Below, piece after piece: positions 14,565 to 23,939 of a stretch of DNA of 64,000 bases; within the stretch, counting starts at the first letter, position 1, and each line of letters begins with the position of its first letter. A program made the translations under genes and the position numbers. Source of the stretch: Pectobacterium sp. PL152 (GTDB lineage: Bacteria > Pseudomonadota > Gammaproteobacteria > Enterobacterales > Enterobacteriaceae); assembly GCA_021907015.1 (NCBI GenBank), contig CP091064.1, positions 2,542,001-2,606,000 of the forward strand, in the 5' to 3' direction. The notes beneath the pieces were generated by a model. The model was not told the origin of the DNA. It saw nothing but the letters and a program-made list of their open reading frames with translations, and did not search any database.

Positions 14565-16014
14565 CGCGTAACTCCTGTTTGCGCAGTAATAGGCGAGCTT
14601 TGGTGAGTTCCAAATTAGTGGCAGGTAACTCTTCTGTCAGCTCGTTTAGCAATGTTTTAGCTTGTGCTAACTGATTGCGCTGGATTAAATCCAACAGATC
14701 GTTAAATTTTGATGCGATATGCGCATTGCGGATATCTGTATCCATTACATCCAGTAAGACGCTGTTAGCATCCTGACCATATTGGGATTGCACCTCAGTG
14801 AGCTTGCCGTCATCCAATAAGTACACCAGCACATCTTTGCTGTCGCTGATCACCAGCGGTGAGTGGGTGGTCAAAATAAACTGGCATTGTGGGAAGGTGG
14901 TGGTTAGCCGTTCAATGATACTGCGTTGCCACGAGGGGTGCAGGTGCATATCCACTTCATCGATCAGAATAACGCCTTGCCCATGTAGAGGGTTATCTAA
15001 TGCTGGGTTCATAATTGCCAACCGACGAGCAATGTCACCCACCAGCGCCATCAGTGATTTTTCACCCTGAGAAAGTTGCAACACGTTGAAGGTTTCACCG
15101 TTTTTATCGACGGACATATACAATTGGGGTTTACGACGCACCCGGAGGTTAGAAAAGTCTGGCATAAAAGCGGAGATAGCGGATCGAACAGCGGTAAGTT
15201 GAGGATCTTTTGACGTGTCCTTTATTTCACGCATCAGTTGAAAAGCATCTGAGAGTTTTTTTATTTCACCAGATAGCTCTTCAAATCTCCCTGTCTCTAT
15301 TTTGTTGAGTCTTTCTGGGACATTTTCAAGATCGTTGAGAATCCTTGAAACTCTCTCAGGGGACTCCTCCATCATTCTCAAGAATGCCAGCGCCTCTCCA
15401 TCTTCATTTTCAATATCTTCCCGCTCACGAAACCATTCGAAAAATCGACGAAAATCTACGCCTTGATTGAGCGAATTATCGTATCCATCCAACTGTTGGA
15501 AACGGTGTTTGCCTTTTATTTTCAGCGGAATATCCAGCACGCTGCGTTCAACCGGATAAAACGCGATTAGCGGCAGGCTGCTTTCATCATTTTCAGTTAA
15601 CGCGGTGCGGTAACGATCAGACAGTGCGGAGAGGTCATTCAACTGGCTGACATGTTGCCCTTTTTGGCCGCTACGTGCCTTCGCTAGCGTCCAGGTATAA
15701 CTCGCTTCTTTTTCCCCATCATGCTCTGGATGCTGCGCACCACCGTGAACCGTAATCTCAATGGCGCCGGAAGGCTGTCGGTTAGTAATGGTGTTTTCGC
15801 TGATAGTGGCACTGGTGCCTTTTTCGCTGCGTATTCGTGCCACTAACCAACCGAGCGACGTTGCCATTGCCTGTAGAATAGATGTCTTTCCTGCGCCGTT
15901 GTTACCGACCAGTACCGTGACATTGGAAGGATAATCAGCCGTTGGCGCGATGGGGGCATCCAAAGACGCAAAACGCCCGACATTGTGCAACTTGACTTGC
16001 TTTATTTTCATCAT
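14548..16014 (-). CDS. PtuA-like ABC/AAA-type ATPase of a Septu-type pair
   Basis: A 488-residue SMC/ABC-like ATPase. Walker A is GNNGAGKTS near residue 40; a central charged helical region (about 180-270) could form a coiled coil; the ABC signature LSQGEKSLMALVGD is near 315; Walker B VILIDEVDMHLHP near 350; and the H-loop TTHSPLVISD near 385. This ATPase plus a downstream HNH nuclease is the composition of Septu (PtuA/PtuB) anti-phage systems. The pair stands alone between the EAL gene and yhiN with no integrase or RT nearby. It could also be a differently named AAA/HNH defence pair; the functional call is by analogy. Confidence 0.75.
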   Translation of the reverse strand: MMKIKQVKLHNVGRFASLDAPIAPTADYPSNVTVLVGNNGAGKTSILQAMATSLGWLVARIRSEKGTSATISENTITNRQPSGAIEITVHGGAQHPEHDGEKEASYTWTLAKARSGQKGQHVSQLNDLSALSDRYRTALTENDESSLPLIAFYPVERSVLDIPLKIKGKHRFQQLDGYDNSLNQGVDFRRFFEWFREREDIENEDGEALAFLRMMEESPERVSRILNDLENVPERLNKIETGRFEELSGEIKKLSDAFQLMREIKDTSKDPQLTAVRSAISAFMPDFSNLRVRRKPQLYMSVDKNGETFNVLQLSQGEKSLMALVGDIARRLAIMNPALDNPLHGQGVILIDEVDMHLHPSWQRSIIERLTTTFPQCQFILTTHSPLVISDSKDVLVYLLDDGKLTEVQSQYGQDANSVLLDVMDTDIRNAHIASKFNDLLDLIQRNQLAQAKTLLNELTEELPATNLELTKARLLLRKQELRGEKNN

Positions 16015-16053
16015 CCGTTCCTTAGGTAGACATTATTCGTCACACGGTGAAGT

Positions 16054-16089
16054 GTACAAATCTTCATACAATGATACATCCCTTTGTAC
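16054..16089. promoter_or_regulatory. Inverted repeat upstream of the PtuAB-like operon
   Basis: Arms GTACAAA (16054-16060) and TTTGTAC (16083-16089) flank 22 AT-rich bases in the only stretch upstream of the ATPase gene. It may be an operator or a hairpin; no function can be shown from sequence alone. Confidence 0.3.
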
Positions 16090-16190
16090 GACTAATGGGT
16101 GGTATTAATTCTCGTGAAGGTAACCTGAGTGTCGAATCCATTGGAACGGTTGTGGTTGTGAGGTTGCACCTGATGAAATAAGGGAAAAGG

Positions 16191-17396
16191 TTACCGTTCC
16201 TGCATGGCTTGCAGCGCCTGCGCGCATGCCCATGCTGAGCTCCATGCCCATTGGAAGTTATAGCCGCCGAGCCAGCCGGTCACATCGACCACTTCGCCGA
16301 TGAAATACAGCCCCGGTACCGCGTTGGCTTCCAGGGTTTTGGAGGACAGCGCGCGGGTGTCAACGCCGCCGATGGTCACTTCGGCCGTGCGATAGCCTTC
16401 CGTGCCGTTTGGCTGTACGCGCCACTGTTGCAGGCTCTGTTCCATCTGCGTTTGCTGTGCGCTGTTGAGCTGTTTCAGTGTGACGTCCGGCAGCTGTCCT
16501 AACGCTTGCAGACATTCAACCAGTCGTTTAGGCAGCCACTGCGCCAGCGTGTTTTTCAGACTTTGGTTTGGGTGAGCGGTGCGTTCGTCATTAATGAGCT
16601 GGGTGAGATCGCGGTCGGGCAGCAGATTGATGGTGACGAATTCACCCGCTTGCCAGTAGCTGGAGATCTGCAAAATAGCCGGGCCAGAAAGCCCACGGTG
16701 CGTAAACAGGATATTTTCACGGAACGTCACGCCGTTTTCTGCGGTGACGACGGTAGGCACAGAAACGCCGGAGAGCGTTTGCAGCTGTTCGAGCAGCGGC
16801 TTGTGCAGCGTAAAGGGTACCAGCGCGGCGCGAGTGGGGAGCACGTTGATCCCGAACTGTGCAGCGAGTTGGTAACCGAGCGGTGTCGCGCCCAGACCAG
16901 GCATCGACAGGCCGCCGCTGGCAACGACCAGCGATGCGCTCTGGAATGATGTACCGTTGTTTAGCTGGATGGTGAACCGATCGTCTGATTTCTCTACCGA
17001 GGTGACTTCACTGCGCAGACGGAGAGTGACGTTAGCCCGTTCACACTCAGTTACCAGCATGTCCACGATTTGCTGTGCGGAATCATCGCAGAATAGCTGA
17101 CCGAGCGTTTTCTCGTGGTAAGCGATGCGGTGGCTGTTGACCAGACTGATGAAATCCCATTGGGTATAACGCGCCAGTGCCGATTTGCAAAAGTGAGGAT
17201 TGTGGGACAGGTACGCCGCCGGTTCTGCATACATATTGGTAAAGTTGCAGCGACCGCCGCCGGACATCAATATTTTCCGGCCAGCCTTCTTGCCGTTATC
17301 GAGCAGTAGCACACGCAGTCCGCGTTGTCCTGCCTGTGCTGCACAAAACATGCCTGCTGCACCGGCACCGATGATGACAGCGTCAAACTGTTCCAC
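16191..17396 (-). CDS. yhiN: HI0933/YhiN-family flavoprotein
   Basis: Predicted FAD-dependent oxidoreductase (BaiN/RdsA family, formerly HI0933) of unsettled function. The dinucleotide-binding motif GAGAAGMFCAAQAG lies near the N-terminus, followed by GRKILMSGGGRCNFTN, the HRGLSGPAILQISSYWQ segment and the C-terminal VTGWLGGYNFQWAWSSAWACAQ. Homology to E. coli YhiN begins exactly at the GTG at 17396 (VEQFDAVIIGAG), giving 401 residues; 35 additional upstream codons are open but not homologous. It is divergent from pitA, as in E. coli. Confidence 0.92.
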   Translation of the reverse strand: MEQFDAVIIGAGAAGMFCAAQAGQRGLRVLLLDNGKKAGRKILMSGGGRCNFTNMYAEPAAYLSHNPHFCKSALARYTQWDFISLVNSHRIAYHEKTLGQLFCDDSAQQIVDMLVTECERANVTLRLRSEVTSVEKSDDRFTIQLNNGTSFQSASLVVASGGLSMPGLGATPLGYQLAAQFGINVLPTRAALVPFTLHKPLLEQLQTLSGVSVPTVVTAENGVTFRENILFTHRGLSGPAILQISSYWQAGEFVTINLLPDRDLTQLINDERTAHPNQSLKNTLAQWLPKRLVECLQALGQLPDVTLKQLNSAQQTQMEQSLQQWRVQPNGTEGYRTAEVTIGGVDTRALSSKTLEANAVPGLYFIGEVVDVTGWLGGYNFQWAWSSAWACAQALQAMQER

Positions 17397-17672
17397 AATG
17401 CATTTCTCCGATGAGTGAATCGATCTTCTTGGATGGCCGCAGGCATAAGCTGCGGGGCGGCAAATTGTAGTGTTGGTTTTTGTTCGATACCAGCGTAACA
17501 ATTTGCGTATTTTAGTAAAAATATATAATTATTTGATTTTTATTGATTAAGTGATTTTTCCGTCGATCCCCATCACATATTAAGTCAAAAAAATGTCATA
17601 TTTTGCTTTTCCCGACCCCTGCTTGTCGCCGATAATGCGCCGCGTTCATGACCACTAAATGGCCTAACGTTT

Positions 17673-19178
17673 ATGCTACATTTATTTGCCGGACTGGATT
17701 ACTACACCGGCCTGATGTTGATATTGGCTTTGTTGTTTGTACTCATGTATGAAGCCATTAACGGTTTTCACGATACTGCGAATGCCGTTGCCACTGTTAT
17801 TTATACCCGCGCTATGCGCGCAGAGTTTGCCGTTGTTATGGCGGGTATCTTTAACTTCTTTGGTGTATTGCTGGGCGGCCTGAGCGTAGCCTATGCGATT
17901 GTTCACCTTCTCCCCACGGATTTACTGCTGAACGTGAGTTCGGCGCACGGCTTGGCAATGGTGTTTTCCATGCTGCTGGCCGCCATTATCTGGAATCTGG
18001 GTACCTGGTATTTCGGTATTCCTGCCTCCAGTTCTCACACGCTGATCGGTTCTATTATCGGTATTGGTTTGACTAACGCGCTGCTGACGAATACCTCCGT
18101 CGTGGATGCGTTGAACGTGCCAAAAATGATCAGCATTTTCCTGTCGCTGTTGCTATCGCCGATTGTGGGGATGGTGGTTGCGGGCCTGATGCTGCTGGTG
18201 CTGCGTCGGTTCTGGAACAACAGTAAAAAGCGTAAACGTGTGCACCTGACGCCTGTCGATCGCGAAAAGCAGGACGGCAAACGTAAGCCGCCATTCTGGA
18301 CGCGTACCGCGCTGATTCTATCGGCGATTGGGGTGAGCTTCTCTCACGGGGCAAACGACGGTCAGAAAGGTATCGGCTTGATTATGCTGGTGCTGATTGG
18401 CGTCGCGCCAGCCGGGTTCATTGTCAACATGAACGCCTCTGGCTATGACATCAGTCGTACCCGCGATGCCGTTGTCAATTTGCAGGAATATTACAAGCAG
18501 CACGGCGACGCGTTGACGCACGTTATCGATCTGTCTCCGCCTGTGATTCCTGCGCCGGAAAACACGATTCCCGGCAACGGCCAGAAAGAGTTTCACTGTG
18601 ACAGTTCACGCGTGATGATTGCGATTGAACGTACACAGGGCCTGCTGAATAACCTGAAAAGTTACGACCAGTTGAGTCCTGAAGATCGTAGCAGAGTGCG
18701 TCGCTTGCTGATGTGTATCTCGGATACGATGGATCGGGTGATCAAGCTGCCAGAAACGTCGGGTGAAGATACACGCTACCTGAGCAACCTGCGTAAAGAC
18801 ATGCTGCAGACGGTTGAGTATGCGCCTCTCTGGATTATCGTGGCTGTCGCATTGGCGCTGTCTCTGGGCACGATGGTGGGCTGGAAACGCGTGGCTGTGA
18901 CCATCGGTGAGAAGATTGGTAAGAAAGGCATGACCTACGCACAGGGCGTTTCGGCGCAGGTGACGGCGGCTCTGTCGATTGGCGTTGCCAGCTACACCGG
19001 TATGCCGGTTTCCACTACGCACGTATTGTCCTCGGCGGTTGCCGGGACGATGATTGCTGACGGTGGTGGCGTACAGGGCAAAACGATAAGAAGCATTCTG
19101 CTGGCCTGGGTGTTGACGCTGCCAATCTCAATGCTGATGTCCGGTACGCTGTACTGGCTGGCGTTGAAGCTGATCTAA
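17673..19178 (+). CDS. pitA: Low-affinity inorganic phosphate transporter PitA
   Basis: Inner-membrane proton symporter for metal-phosphate complexes (PiT family). The 501 residues align from end to end with E. coli PitA. The duplicated PiT signature occurs as [17 protein letters not shown] near the N-terminus and [18 protein letters not shown] in the middle, and a repeat [15 protein letters not shown] occurs near the C-terminus. A long hydrophilic loop (about residues 255-390) separates the membrane halves. Two hairpin terminators follow. Confidence 0.98.
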   Translation: MLHLFAGLDYYTGLMLILALLFVLMYEAINGFHDTANAVATVIYTRAMRAEFAVVMAGIFNFFGVLLGGLSVAYAIVHLLPTDLLLNVSSAHGLAMVFSMLLAAIIWNLGTWYFGIPASSSHTLIGSIIGIGLTNALLTNTSVVDALNVPKMISIFLSLLLSPIVGMVVAGLMLLVLRRFWNNSKKRKRVHLTPVDREKQDGKRKPPFWTRTALILSAIGVSFSHGANDGQKGIGLIMLVLIGVAPAGFIVNMNASGYDISRTRDAVVNLQEYYKQHGDALTHVIDLSPPVIPAPENTIPGNGQKEFHCDSSRVMIAIERTQGLLNNLKSYDQLSPEDRSRVRRLLMCISDTMDRVIKLPETSGEDTRYLSNLRKDMLQTVEYAPLWIIVAVALALSLGTMVGWKRVAVTIGEKIGKKGMTYAQGVSAQVTAALSIGVASYTGMPVSTTHVLSSAVAGTMIADGGGVQGKTIRSILLAWVLTLPISMLMSGTLYWLALKLI

Positions 19179-19198
19179 CTGCGGTCATTCATCACGCA

Positions 19199-19222
19199 TA
19201 AAAAAACGTAGGGAACGTTTTT
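19199..19222 (+). terminator. Small rho-independent-like hairpin after pitA
   Basis: AAAAACGT, loop AGGGA, ACGTTTTT directly downstream of pitA. Stem of about 8 pairs ending in a T-run; the symmetric A and T tracts allow action in both directions. Confidence 0.55.
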
Positions 19223-19272
19223 CAACGCCGCTTGCGGCGGCCCGTAGGGGGACGGACAAGGATGTTCGTCAT

Positions 19273-19306
19273 AAAAAAAGGCGATTCTGTGGGGAATCGC
19301 CTTTTT
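19273..19306. terminator. Bidirectional terminator between pitA and uspB
   Basis: Stem GGCGATTC (19280-19287) / GAATCGCC (19294-19301) with loop TGTGGG, flanked by AAAAAAA and TTTTT tracts. This is a strong intrinsic terminator that can serve both pitA (plus) and uspB (minus). Confidence 0.88.
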
Positions 19307-19378
19307 ACTTTTTATCGACGTTCATGGTGTTAATACCAGAGAGTGTGTAAGTACCAATAATTATATAAGTACGATGTT

Positions 19379-19714
19379 TTAATACCATATCATCATGGCA
19401 ATCAGGCTGATGACAATGAGGCCACACAGGGCGGTCGTGAGCAGGAATTGTCCCCGCACCCGCTCGCAGCGGCGAATAAACTCAGGGTCGTGATGATCAA
19501 GATAGCGTTGTGCGTAGATATAGCCTACCAGCCTGATTTGCTTGCTTGGCTGGCCGTGCGAGGTAAAGAATCCCCCTCCGTCAACATATTGGTAAAGCAG
19601 CGGGTCACAGTCACGCAAAACCAGCAGTAACACGCGTAATGAAGAGTAGTACCTCGCCATATTAATGATGCAGACGATACATAAAGCCCAGAAAAGCGCA
19701 AATGTACTAATCAT
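19379..19714 (-). CDS. uspB: Universal stress protein B
   Basis: Small inner-membrane protein induced in stationary phase and implicated in ethanol tolerance in E. coli. The 111 residues equal the E. coli length and are highly similar, including [18 protein letters not shown] and [12 protein letters not shown]. There is one membrane span at each end (about 1-20 and 88-108). Divergent from uspA, as in E. coli. Confidence 0.96.
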
Positions 19715-20269
19715 GCTTCCCTCCCGGTCGTTCTATTCGTCAGATTCGATGGCCACACATTCCCGTTGCCCACCTGTGACCGATGACAAGCGTTACGATG
19801 ACCAGCGACGCTTATCTACGACATTTTTCTGCGATGTTTTTCGACGACGAATAGTTATGCCACGTGCTTACGCACGATTTTATTGTCATTTTGGATAGCC
19901 AACAGCATCACGGCTAGCCCCGTTCTCGTTTTTCATCCCAGAGGGCGGCGGACAGGCGCACCGCCCCCTACTTGTAGTGTAGAAGAAGAATGTTCTTTTG
20001 TGCCAGAGGGGCAGGCGCAATCGGCATGAAGGACGATTTTCGGCGAGATAATGCCCTTTCTGAAAGGAGAAGCTGCGCGATTTAACTGTGAAAAGGAGCG
20101 GTTTCTACTACACTTATTAATAGAATTAACAGGTTTGAAAACGGGTTGTGATCGACTGAACAGTCCGATACCGCGGATGAGTGCTATCCTATAATCCGCT
20201 GTTAAGTATCAGATTGGCAGGAGAAATAGCTGCTAACCCTTAATTAGTCTTTACGGAAGGAGTCTTATT
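19715..20269. other. uspB-uspA divergent regulatory region
   Basis: A 555-base gene-free stretch between the divergent stress genes. A TATAAT at 20190-20195 is a good uspA -10; its -35 is weak, as often in activated promoters. Open stretches inside it (for example 19665-19898) have no similarity or SD and are not called. Confidence 0.6.
20190..20195 (+). promoter_or_regulatory. -10 element of the uspA promoter
   Basis: Perfect TATAAT located 75 bases upstream of the uspA start. No clear -35 at 16-18 bases upstream (best is GATACC). This suggests an activator- or ppGpp-influenced promoter, which fits the known regulation of uspA. Confidence 0.5.
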
Positions 20270-20707
20270 ATGGCTTACAAACACATCCTTATTGCTGTTG
20301 ACCTTTCTCCAGAAAGCAAAGTGTTAGTGGAAAAAGCCGTTTCAATGGCAAGACCGTACAATGCGAAAGTCTCGTTAATCCACGTCGATGTGAACTACTC
20401 CGATCTCTACACGGGGCTTATCGACGTCAATCTGGGTGACATGCAACAGCGTATCTCTGAAGAAACCCAGAACGCGTTGACCGAACTGTCACAGAGCGCA
20501 GGCTACCCCATCAGCGAGACGCTGAGCGGCAGCGGCGATTTAGGGCAAGTGCTGGTTGATGCGATTAAGAAATACGACGCCGATCTGGTGCTGTGCGGCC
20601 ACCATCAGGACTTCTGGAGCAAATTGATGTCTTCGGCGCGCCAGCTGATTAATACCGTGCATGTCGACATGCTCATCGTGCCGCTGCGTGATGATGAAGA
20701 CGAATAA
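20270..20707 (+). CDS. uspA: Universal stress protein A
   Basis: Cytoplasmic stress protein induced by growth arrest. The 145 residues are nearly identical to E. coli UspA (144): [20 protein letters not shown] at the start and [19 protein letters not shown] toward the end. It belongs to the UspA subgroup that lacks the G-2x-G-9x-G ATP-binding loop. GGAAGGAG sits seven bases upstream of the ATG. A strong terminator follows. Confidence 0.98.
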   Translation: MAYKHILIAVDLSPESKVLVEKAVSMARPYNAKVSLIHVDVNYSDLYTGLIDVNLGDMQQRISEETQNALTELSQSAGYPISETLSGSGDLGQVLVDAIKKYDADLVLCGHHQDFWSKLMSSARQLINTVHVDMLIVPLRDDEDE

Positions 20708-20741
20708 AAATTAGCTTTTTTTGCATTTTTTTTCAGTGACG

Positions 20742-20770
20742 AAAGGCACGGCCTTCAGGCTGTGCCTTTT
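20742..20770 (+). terminator. Rho-independent terminator of uspA
   Basis: Stem AAAGGCACGGCC / GGCTGTGCCTTTT with a TTCA loop, 34 bases after the uspA stop codon. Confidence 0.88.
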
Positions 20771-20868
20771 GTTATATAACAAAAACTTATGGCAAATTTC
20801 CCTTCCTAAATCGCCGAAAAACCCTTCCTATCTCATTGGATTCTAACGTTTATCTGAAAAGAAAACGC

Positions 20869-20899
20869 TTGCTTAAATATCCATCGCCAGTGTTATAGT
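20869..20899 (+). promoter_or_regulatory. Putative gdhA promoter
   Basis: TTGCTT (20869-20874) and TATAGT (20894-20899) are 19 bases apart (18 if TTATAG is used). They lie about 100 bases upstream of gdhA, in the space after the uspA terminator. Spacing is slightly long, so confidence is moderate. Confidence 0.4.
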
Positions 20900-20998
20900 C
20901 CAGAGGACACAACATCATTTTCACCGATCCCACAAGCTTCTGCGTGTCTAAAAATAAAGAAGCAGAAGGGAGCTTATTCGTTCAATCAGGAGCTGTTC

Positions 20999-22342
20999 AT
21001 GGCACAAATCGTATCTCTGGCGAGTTTTCTTGATTCTGTTCAACAACGCGATCCGCATCAGCCTGAATTCCTACAGGCCGTTAATGAAGTGCTTTCCACT
21101 CTGTGGCCTTTTCTGGAGCAGAACCCTCACTATGCGGATTACAGCCTGCTGGAGCGATTGGTCGAACCGGAACGTGTGATTCAGTTTCGCGTCGCGTGGA
21201 CGGACGACAAAGGTCAGGTACAGGTGAACCGCGCCTGGCGTGTCCAGTTCAGCTCCGCGATCGGGCCGTACAAAGGCGGTATGCGTTTCCACCCGTCCGT
21301 TAACCTGTCGATTCTGAAATTCCTCGGGTTCGAGCAGACGTTCAAGAATGCGCTGACGACGCTGCCAATGGGCGGTGGTAAAGGCGGTTCGGACTTTAAC
21401 CCGAAAGGGAAAAGTCAGGGCGAAATCATGCGTTTCTGTCAGGCGTTGATGACGGAACTGTATCGTCATCTGGGTGCGGACACCGACGTTCCGGCGGGCG
21501 ACATCGGCGTGGGTGGCCGCGAAGTCGGTTTCATGACCGGCATGATGAAGAAGCTGACCAACAACACCGCGTGCGTCTTCACCGGTAAAGGGCTGTCGTT
21601 CGGCGGCAGTCTGATTCGCCCTGAAGCGACGGGCTACGGCCTGATCTACTTCACGGAAGCGATGCTGAAACGCCACGGTCTGGGCTTTGAAGGCATGCGT
21701 GTTGCGGTGTCCGGTTCCGGCAATGTGGCACAGTATGCGATTGAAAAAGCGATGGAGCTGGGTGCGCGTGTGGTCACAGCATCGGATTCTAACGGCACGG
21801 TGGTGGATGAAAACGGGTTTACCCCAGAGAAACTGGCGCTGCTGGAAGAGATCAAAAATAAACGCTATGGCCGCGTGGAAGATTATGCGCGTGAAGCGAA
21901 ACTGACTTACCTTGCAGGTAAAACGCCGTGGGAAGTGCCGGTAGATATCGCGCTGCCGTGCGCCACGCAGAATGAGCTGGATCTGCCAGCGGCGCAGACG
22001 CTGATTGCTAACGGTGTGAAAGCTGTGGCAGAAGGTGCCAACATGCCAACCACGATCCCGGCGACCGATGCGTTCCTGGATGCGGGCGTGCTGTTTGCGC
22101 CGGGCAAAGCGGCTAACGCTGGCGGCGTAGCGACATCCGGGCTGGAAATGGCGCAGAACGCAGCACGTTTGGGCTGGAAAGCCGAGAAGGTGGATGCGCG
22201 CCTGCATCACATCATGCTGGATATTCACACTGCATGTGTGCAGTACGGCGGCGAAGGCAACCAGACTAACTACGTGCGCGGTGCCAACGTGGCGGGCTTT
22301 GTAAAAGTGGCCGACGCGATGCTGGCGCAGGGCGTGGTGTAA
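20999..22342 (+). CDS. gdhA: NADP-specific glutamate dehydrogenase
   Basis: Reductive amination of 2-oxoglutarate to glutamate with ammonium and NADPH; ammonium assimilation when energy is limited. The 447 residues equal the E. coli length. The catalytic region reads PMGGGKGGSDFNPKGKS with the essential lysine in GGGKGG. The NADP-binding Rossmann motif is VSGSGNVAQYA, and EGANMPTT and PGKAANAGGVATSGLEM follow. AGGAG lies before the ATG. It sits alone between two terminators. Confidence 0.98.
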   Translation: MAQIVSLASFLDSVQQRDPHQPEFLQAVNEVLSTLWPFLEQNPHYADYSLLERLVEPERVIQFRVAWTDDKGQVQVNRAWRVQFSSAIGPYKGGMRFHPSVNLSILKFLGFEQTFKNALTTLPMGGGKGGSDFNPKGKSQGEIMRFCQALMTELYRHLGADTDVPAGDIGVGGREVGFMTGMMKKLTNNTACVFTGKGLSFGGSLIRPEATGYGLIYFTEAMLKRHGLGFEGMRVAVSGSGNVAQYAIEKAMELGARVVTASDSNGTVVDENGFTPEKLALLEEIKNKRYGRVEDYAREAKLTYLAGKTPWEVPVDIALPCATQNELDLPAAQTLIANGVKAVAEGANMPTTIPATDAFLDAGVLFAPGKAANAGGVATSGLEMAQNAARLGWKAEKVDARLHHIMLDIHTACVQYGGEGNQTNYVRGANVAGFVKVADAMLAQGVV

Positions 22343-22358
22343 CGCCTTAGTCCTTTTG

Positions 22359-22380
22359 AGCGCCTGTATTCGCAGGCGCT
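22359..22380 (+). terminator. Terminator of gdhA
   Basis: Perfect stem AGCGCCTG / CAGGCGCT with a six-base loop, followed by TTGACTTTT, 17 bases after the gdhA stop. Confidence 0.8.
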
Positions 22381-22529
22381 TTGACTTTTCACTTATTTAT
22401 CTAAGTTTTAGCGACATTTCTTGCTGGACACTGCTTCCTGCCTTTCTTTATCTTAATCCGCATTGCGTATCGTCGGGTTTCTGTTCCTGACCTCCGGTAC
22501 AACCCGTTCTCTTCAAGGCTTACACCATT

Positions 22530-23843
22530 GTGAAAATCAAACATCTTCCTTTCGATCAGAATCGTAATGGCTGGTCGGCAGATCTTATCGATAAACCGAA
22601 TTACCCACAGCAGCGTGGAAAAATAACCGCGGACTGGCTGGTGATCGGCGCAGGCTATGCGGGGATCGCCTTTGCACAGCGTCTGGCTGAACAGCGTCCG
22701 GATAAACACATTATCCTGCTGGATGCGGGCGAGATTGGCGACAATGCATCTGGGCGTAATTCTGGTTTTGTCATCGATTTGCCGCACAACATCGGCAGCT
22801 CGACGGCTGAGCTGGAAAAAGCGGCGGCTTATCGCCGTCTGTTGCAGTCCGGCGTGGCGCATCTGAAAGAGAAGGTGGAGCGCCATGCTATCGCGTGTGA
22901 CTGGAGCGTGGCGGGGAAATATCACTGCGCGGTCAGTTCGACGTTCAACGGCCTGATCGATACCTATGTCCGTGAATTGAACGACCTGGGTGAATCCTAT
23001 CAGGTGGTGGAAAAAGACGAGCTTGCTCGTCGCCTCGGCACGTCTTTCTATCATCGCGCCGTGTATACCCCCAATTGCATTCTGCTAAACCCGGCGGCGC
23101 TGGTGGTCGGATTGGTGGCGAATCTGCCAAAGAACGTGACGGTTTATGCCCATTCTCCGGCACTGAATATCGAGACAGGTTCGCGCATTCGCGTGGAAAC
23201 GCCCTATGGCGAGATTCAGGCAGATAAGCTGATGATGGCGATTAACGGTGCGGCGCGCGGCCTGCCGCTGTTCAATGGTCGGGTGTTTGCCGTGGCGACG
23301 TTCGCGACGCTGACGGAGCCGTTGAATGCGGAACAGATAGCACGTATGGGCGACATGCCGGACTTGGGGCTGACACCGGTCAATGCGCTCGCCAGCGCGA
23401 CGCTGCGCTATACGCGTGACCATCGTTTCCTGATTCGGGAGCATGTGAAATTTGCCCCGGAACTGGTCAATAGTGCGGTAGAAACCGGACGCCACGCGCG
23501 GCGTCATGCGGCTATTTTTGCCCGCATGTTCCCACAGTTGAGTGATGTGAAAATGGCGCATACCTGGTCAGGGCTGATTAGCGTCACGCGCAACGGGGCG
23601 CCAATTTGGGGACAGCTAAGCGACAATGTGTACGCGTCCGCAGGCTGTAACGGGGCAGGTCTGTCGAAGCAAACCGCTGCCGGACATATTCTGGCGGATT
23701 TGGCGCTGGGTGAAGACAACCCGCTGATTGGCGATATGCAATCGCTCGGGCAGGCGAACTACCTGCCGCCACGCCCTTTCCTGGATGTCGGGGTGAACGG
23801 TTACCTGACGAGCGAACGCTGGAAAGCCCGCAGCGAGAGATAA
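22530..23843 (+). CDS. DAO-family FAD-dependent amine/amino-acid oxidoreductase
   Basis: Flavoprotein of the D-amino-acid oxidase superfamily (PF01266), similar in layout to OrdL/PuuB. The FAD-binding motif is VIGAGYAGIAFAQRLAE at about residues 38-54, followed by LLDAGEIGDNASGRNSG, and the C-terminal YASAGCNGAGLSKQTAAG which closes the FAD site. Length is 437 residues. The start is GTG at 22530. The substrate cannot be told from sequence; the next gene is convergent, so there is no operon partner. Confidence 0.8.
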   Translation: MKIKHLPFDQNRNGWSADLIDKPNYPQQRGKITADWLVIGAGYAGIAFAQRLAEQRPDKHIILLDAGEIGDNASGRNSGFVIDLPHNIGSSTAELEKAAAYRRLLQSGVAHLKEKVERHAIACDWSVAGKYHCAVSSTFNGLIDTYVRELNDLGESYQVVEKDELARRLGTSFYHRAVYTPNCILLNPAALVVGLVANLPKNVTVYAHSPALNIETGSRIRVETPYGEIQADKLMMAINGAARGLPLFNGRVFAVATFATLTEPLNAEQIARMGDMPDLGLTPVNALASATLRYTRDHRFLIREHVKFAPELVNSAVETGRHARRHAAIFARMFPQLSDVKMAHTWSGLISVTRNGAPIWGQLSDNVYASAGCNGAGLSKQTAAGHILADLALGEDNPLIGDMQSLGQANYLPPRPFLDVGVNGYLTSERWKARSER

Positions 23844-23869
23844 TACTGCCTGCCAATGGCAGGCAGTAT
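23843..23869. terminator. Convergent hairpin between the oxidoreductase and the nucleotidase
   Basis: A perfect 11-base-pair hairpin, ATACTGCCTGC / GCAGGCAGTAT with loop CAATG or so, starts at the oxidoreductase stop codon. There is no long T tract; it can act in both directions for the convergent genes. Confidence 0.65.
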
Positions 23870-23939
23870 CTCTACGATTTCTCCATTATCAGCGCTCGAC
23901 ACACGCGGTCAGCCATTTCGGCTTCCCGCGAAGCGTCGG

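Noticed and set aside
13938-16190. Retron with ATPase/HNH effectors
   Set aside because: Type I-A retrons need a reverse transcriptase and msr/msd RNA; neither is visible on either side of the pair.
21071-22228. Long open frame (385 codons) antisense to gdhA
   Set aside because: A known effect of codon bias in high-GC conserved genes; gdhA on the plus strand is full length and certain.
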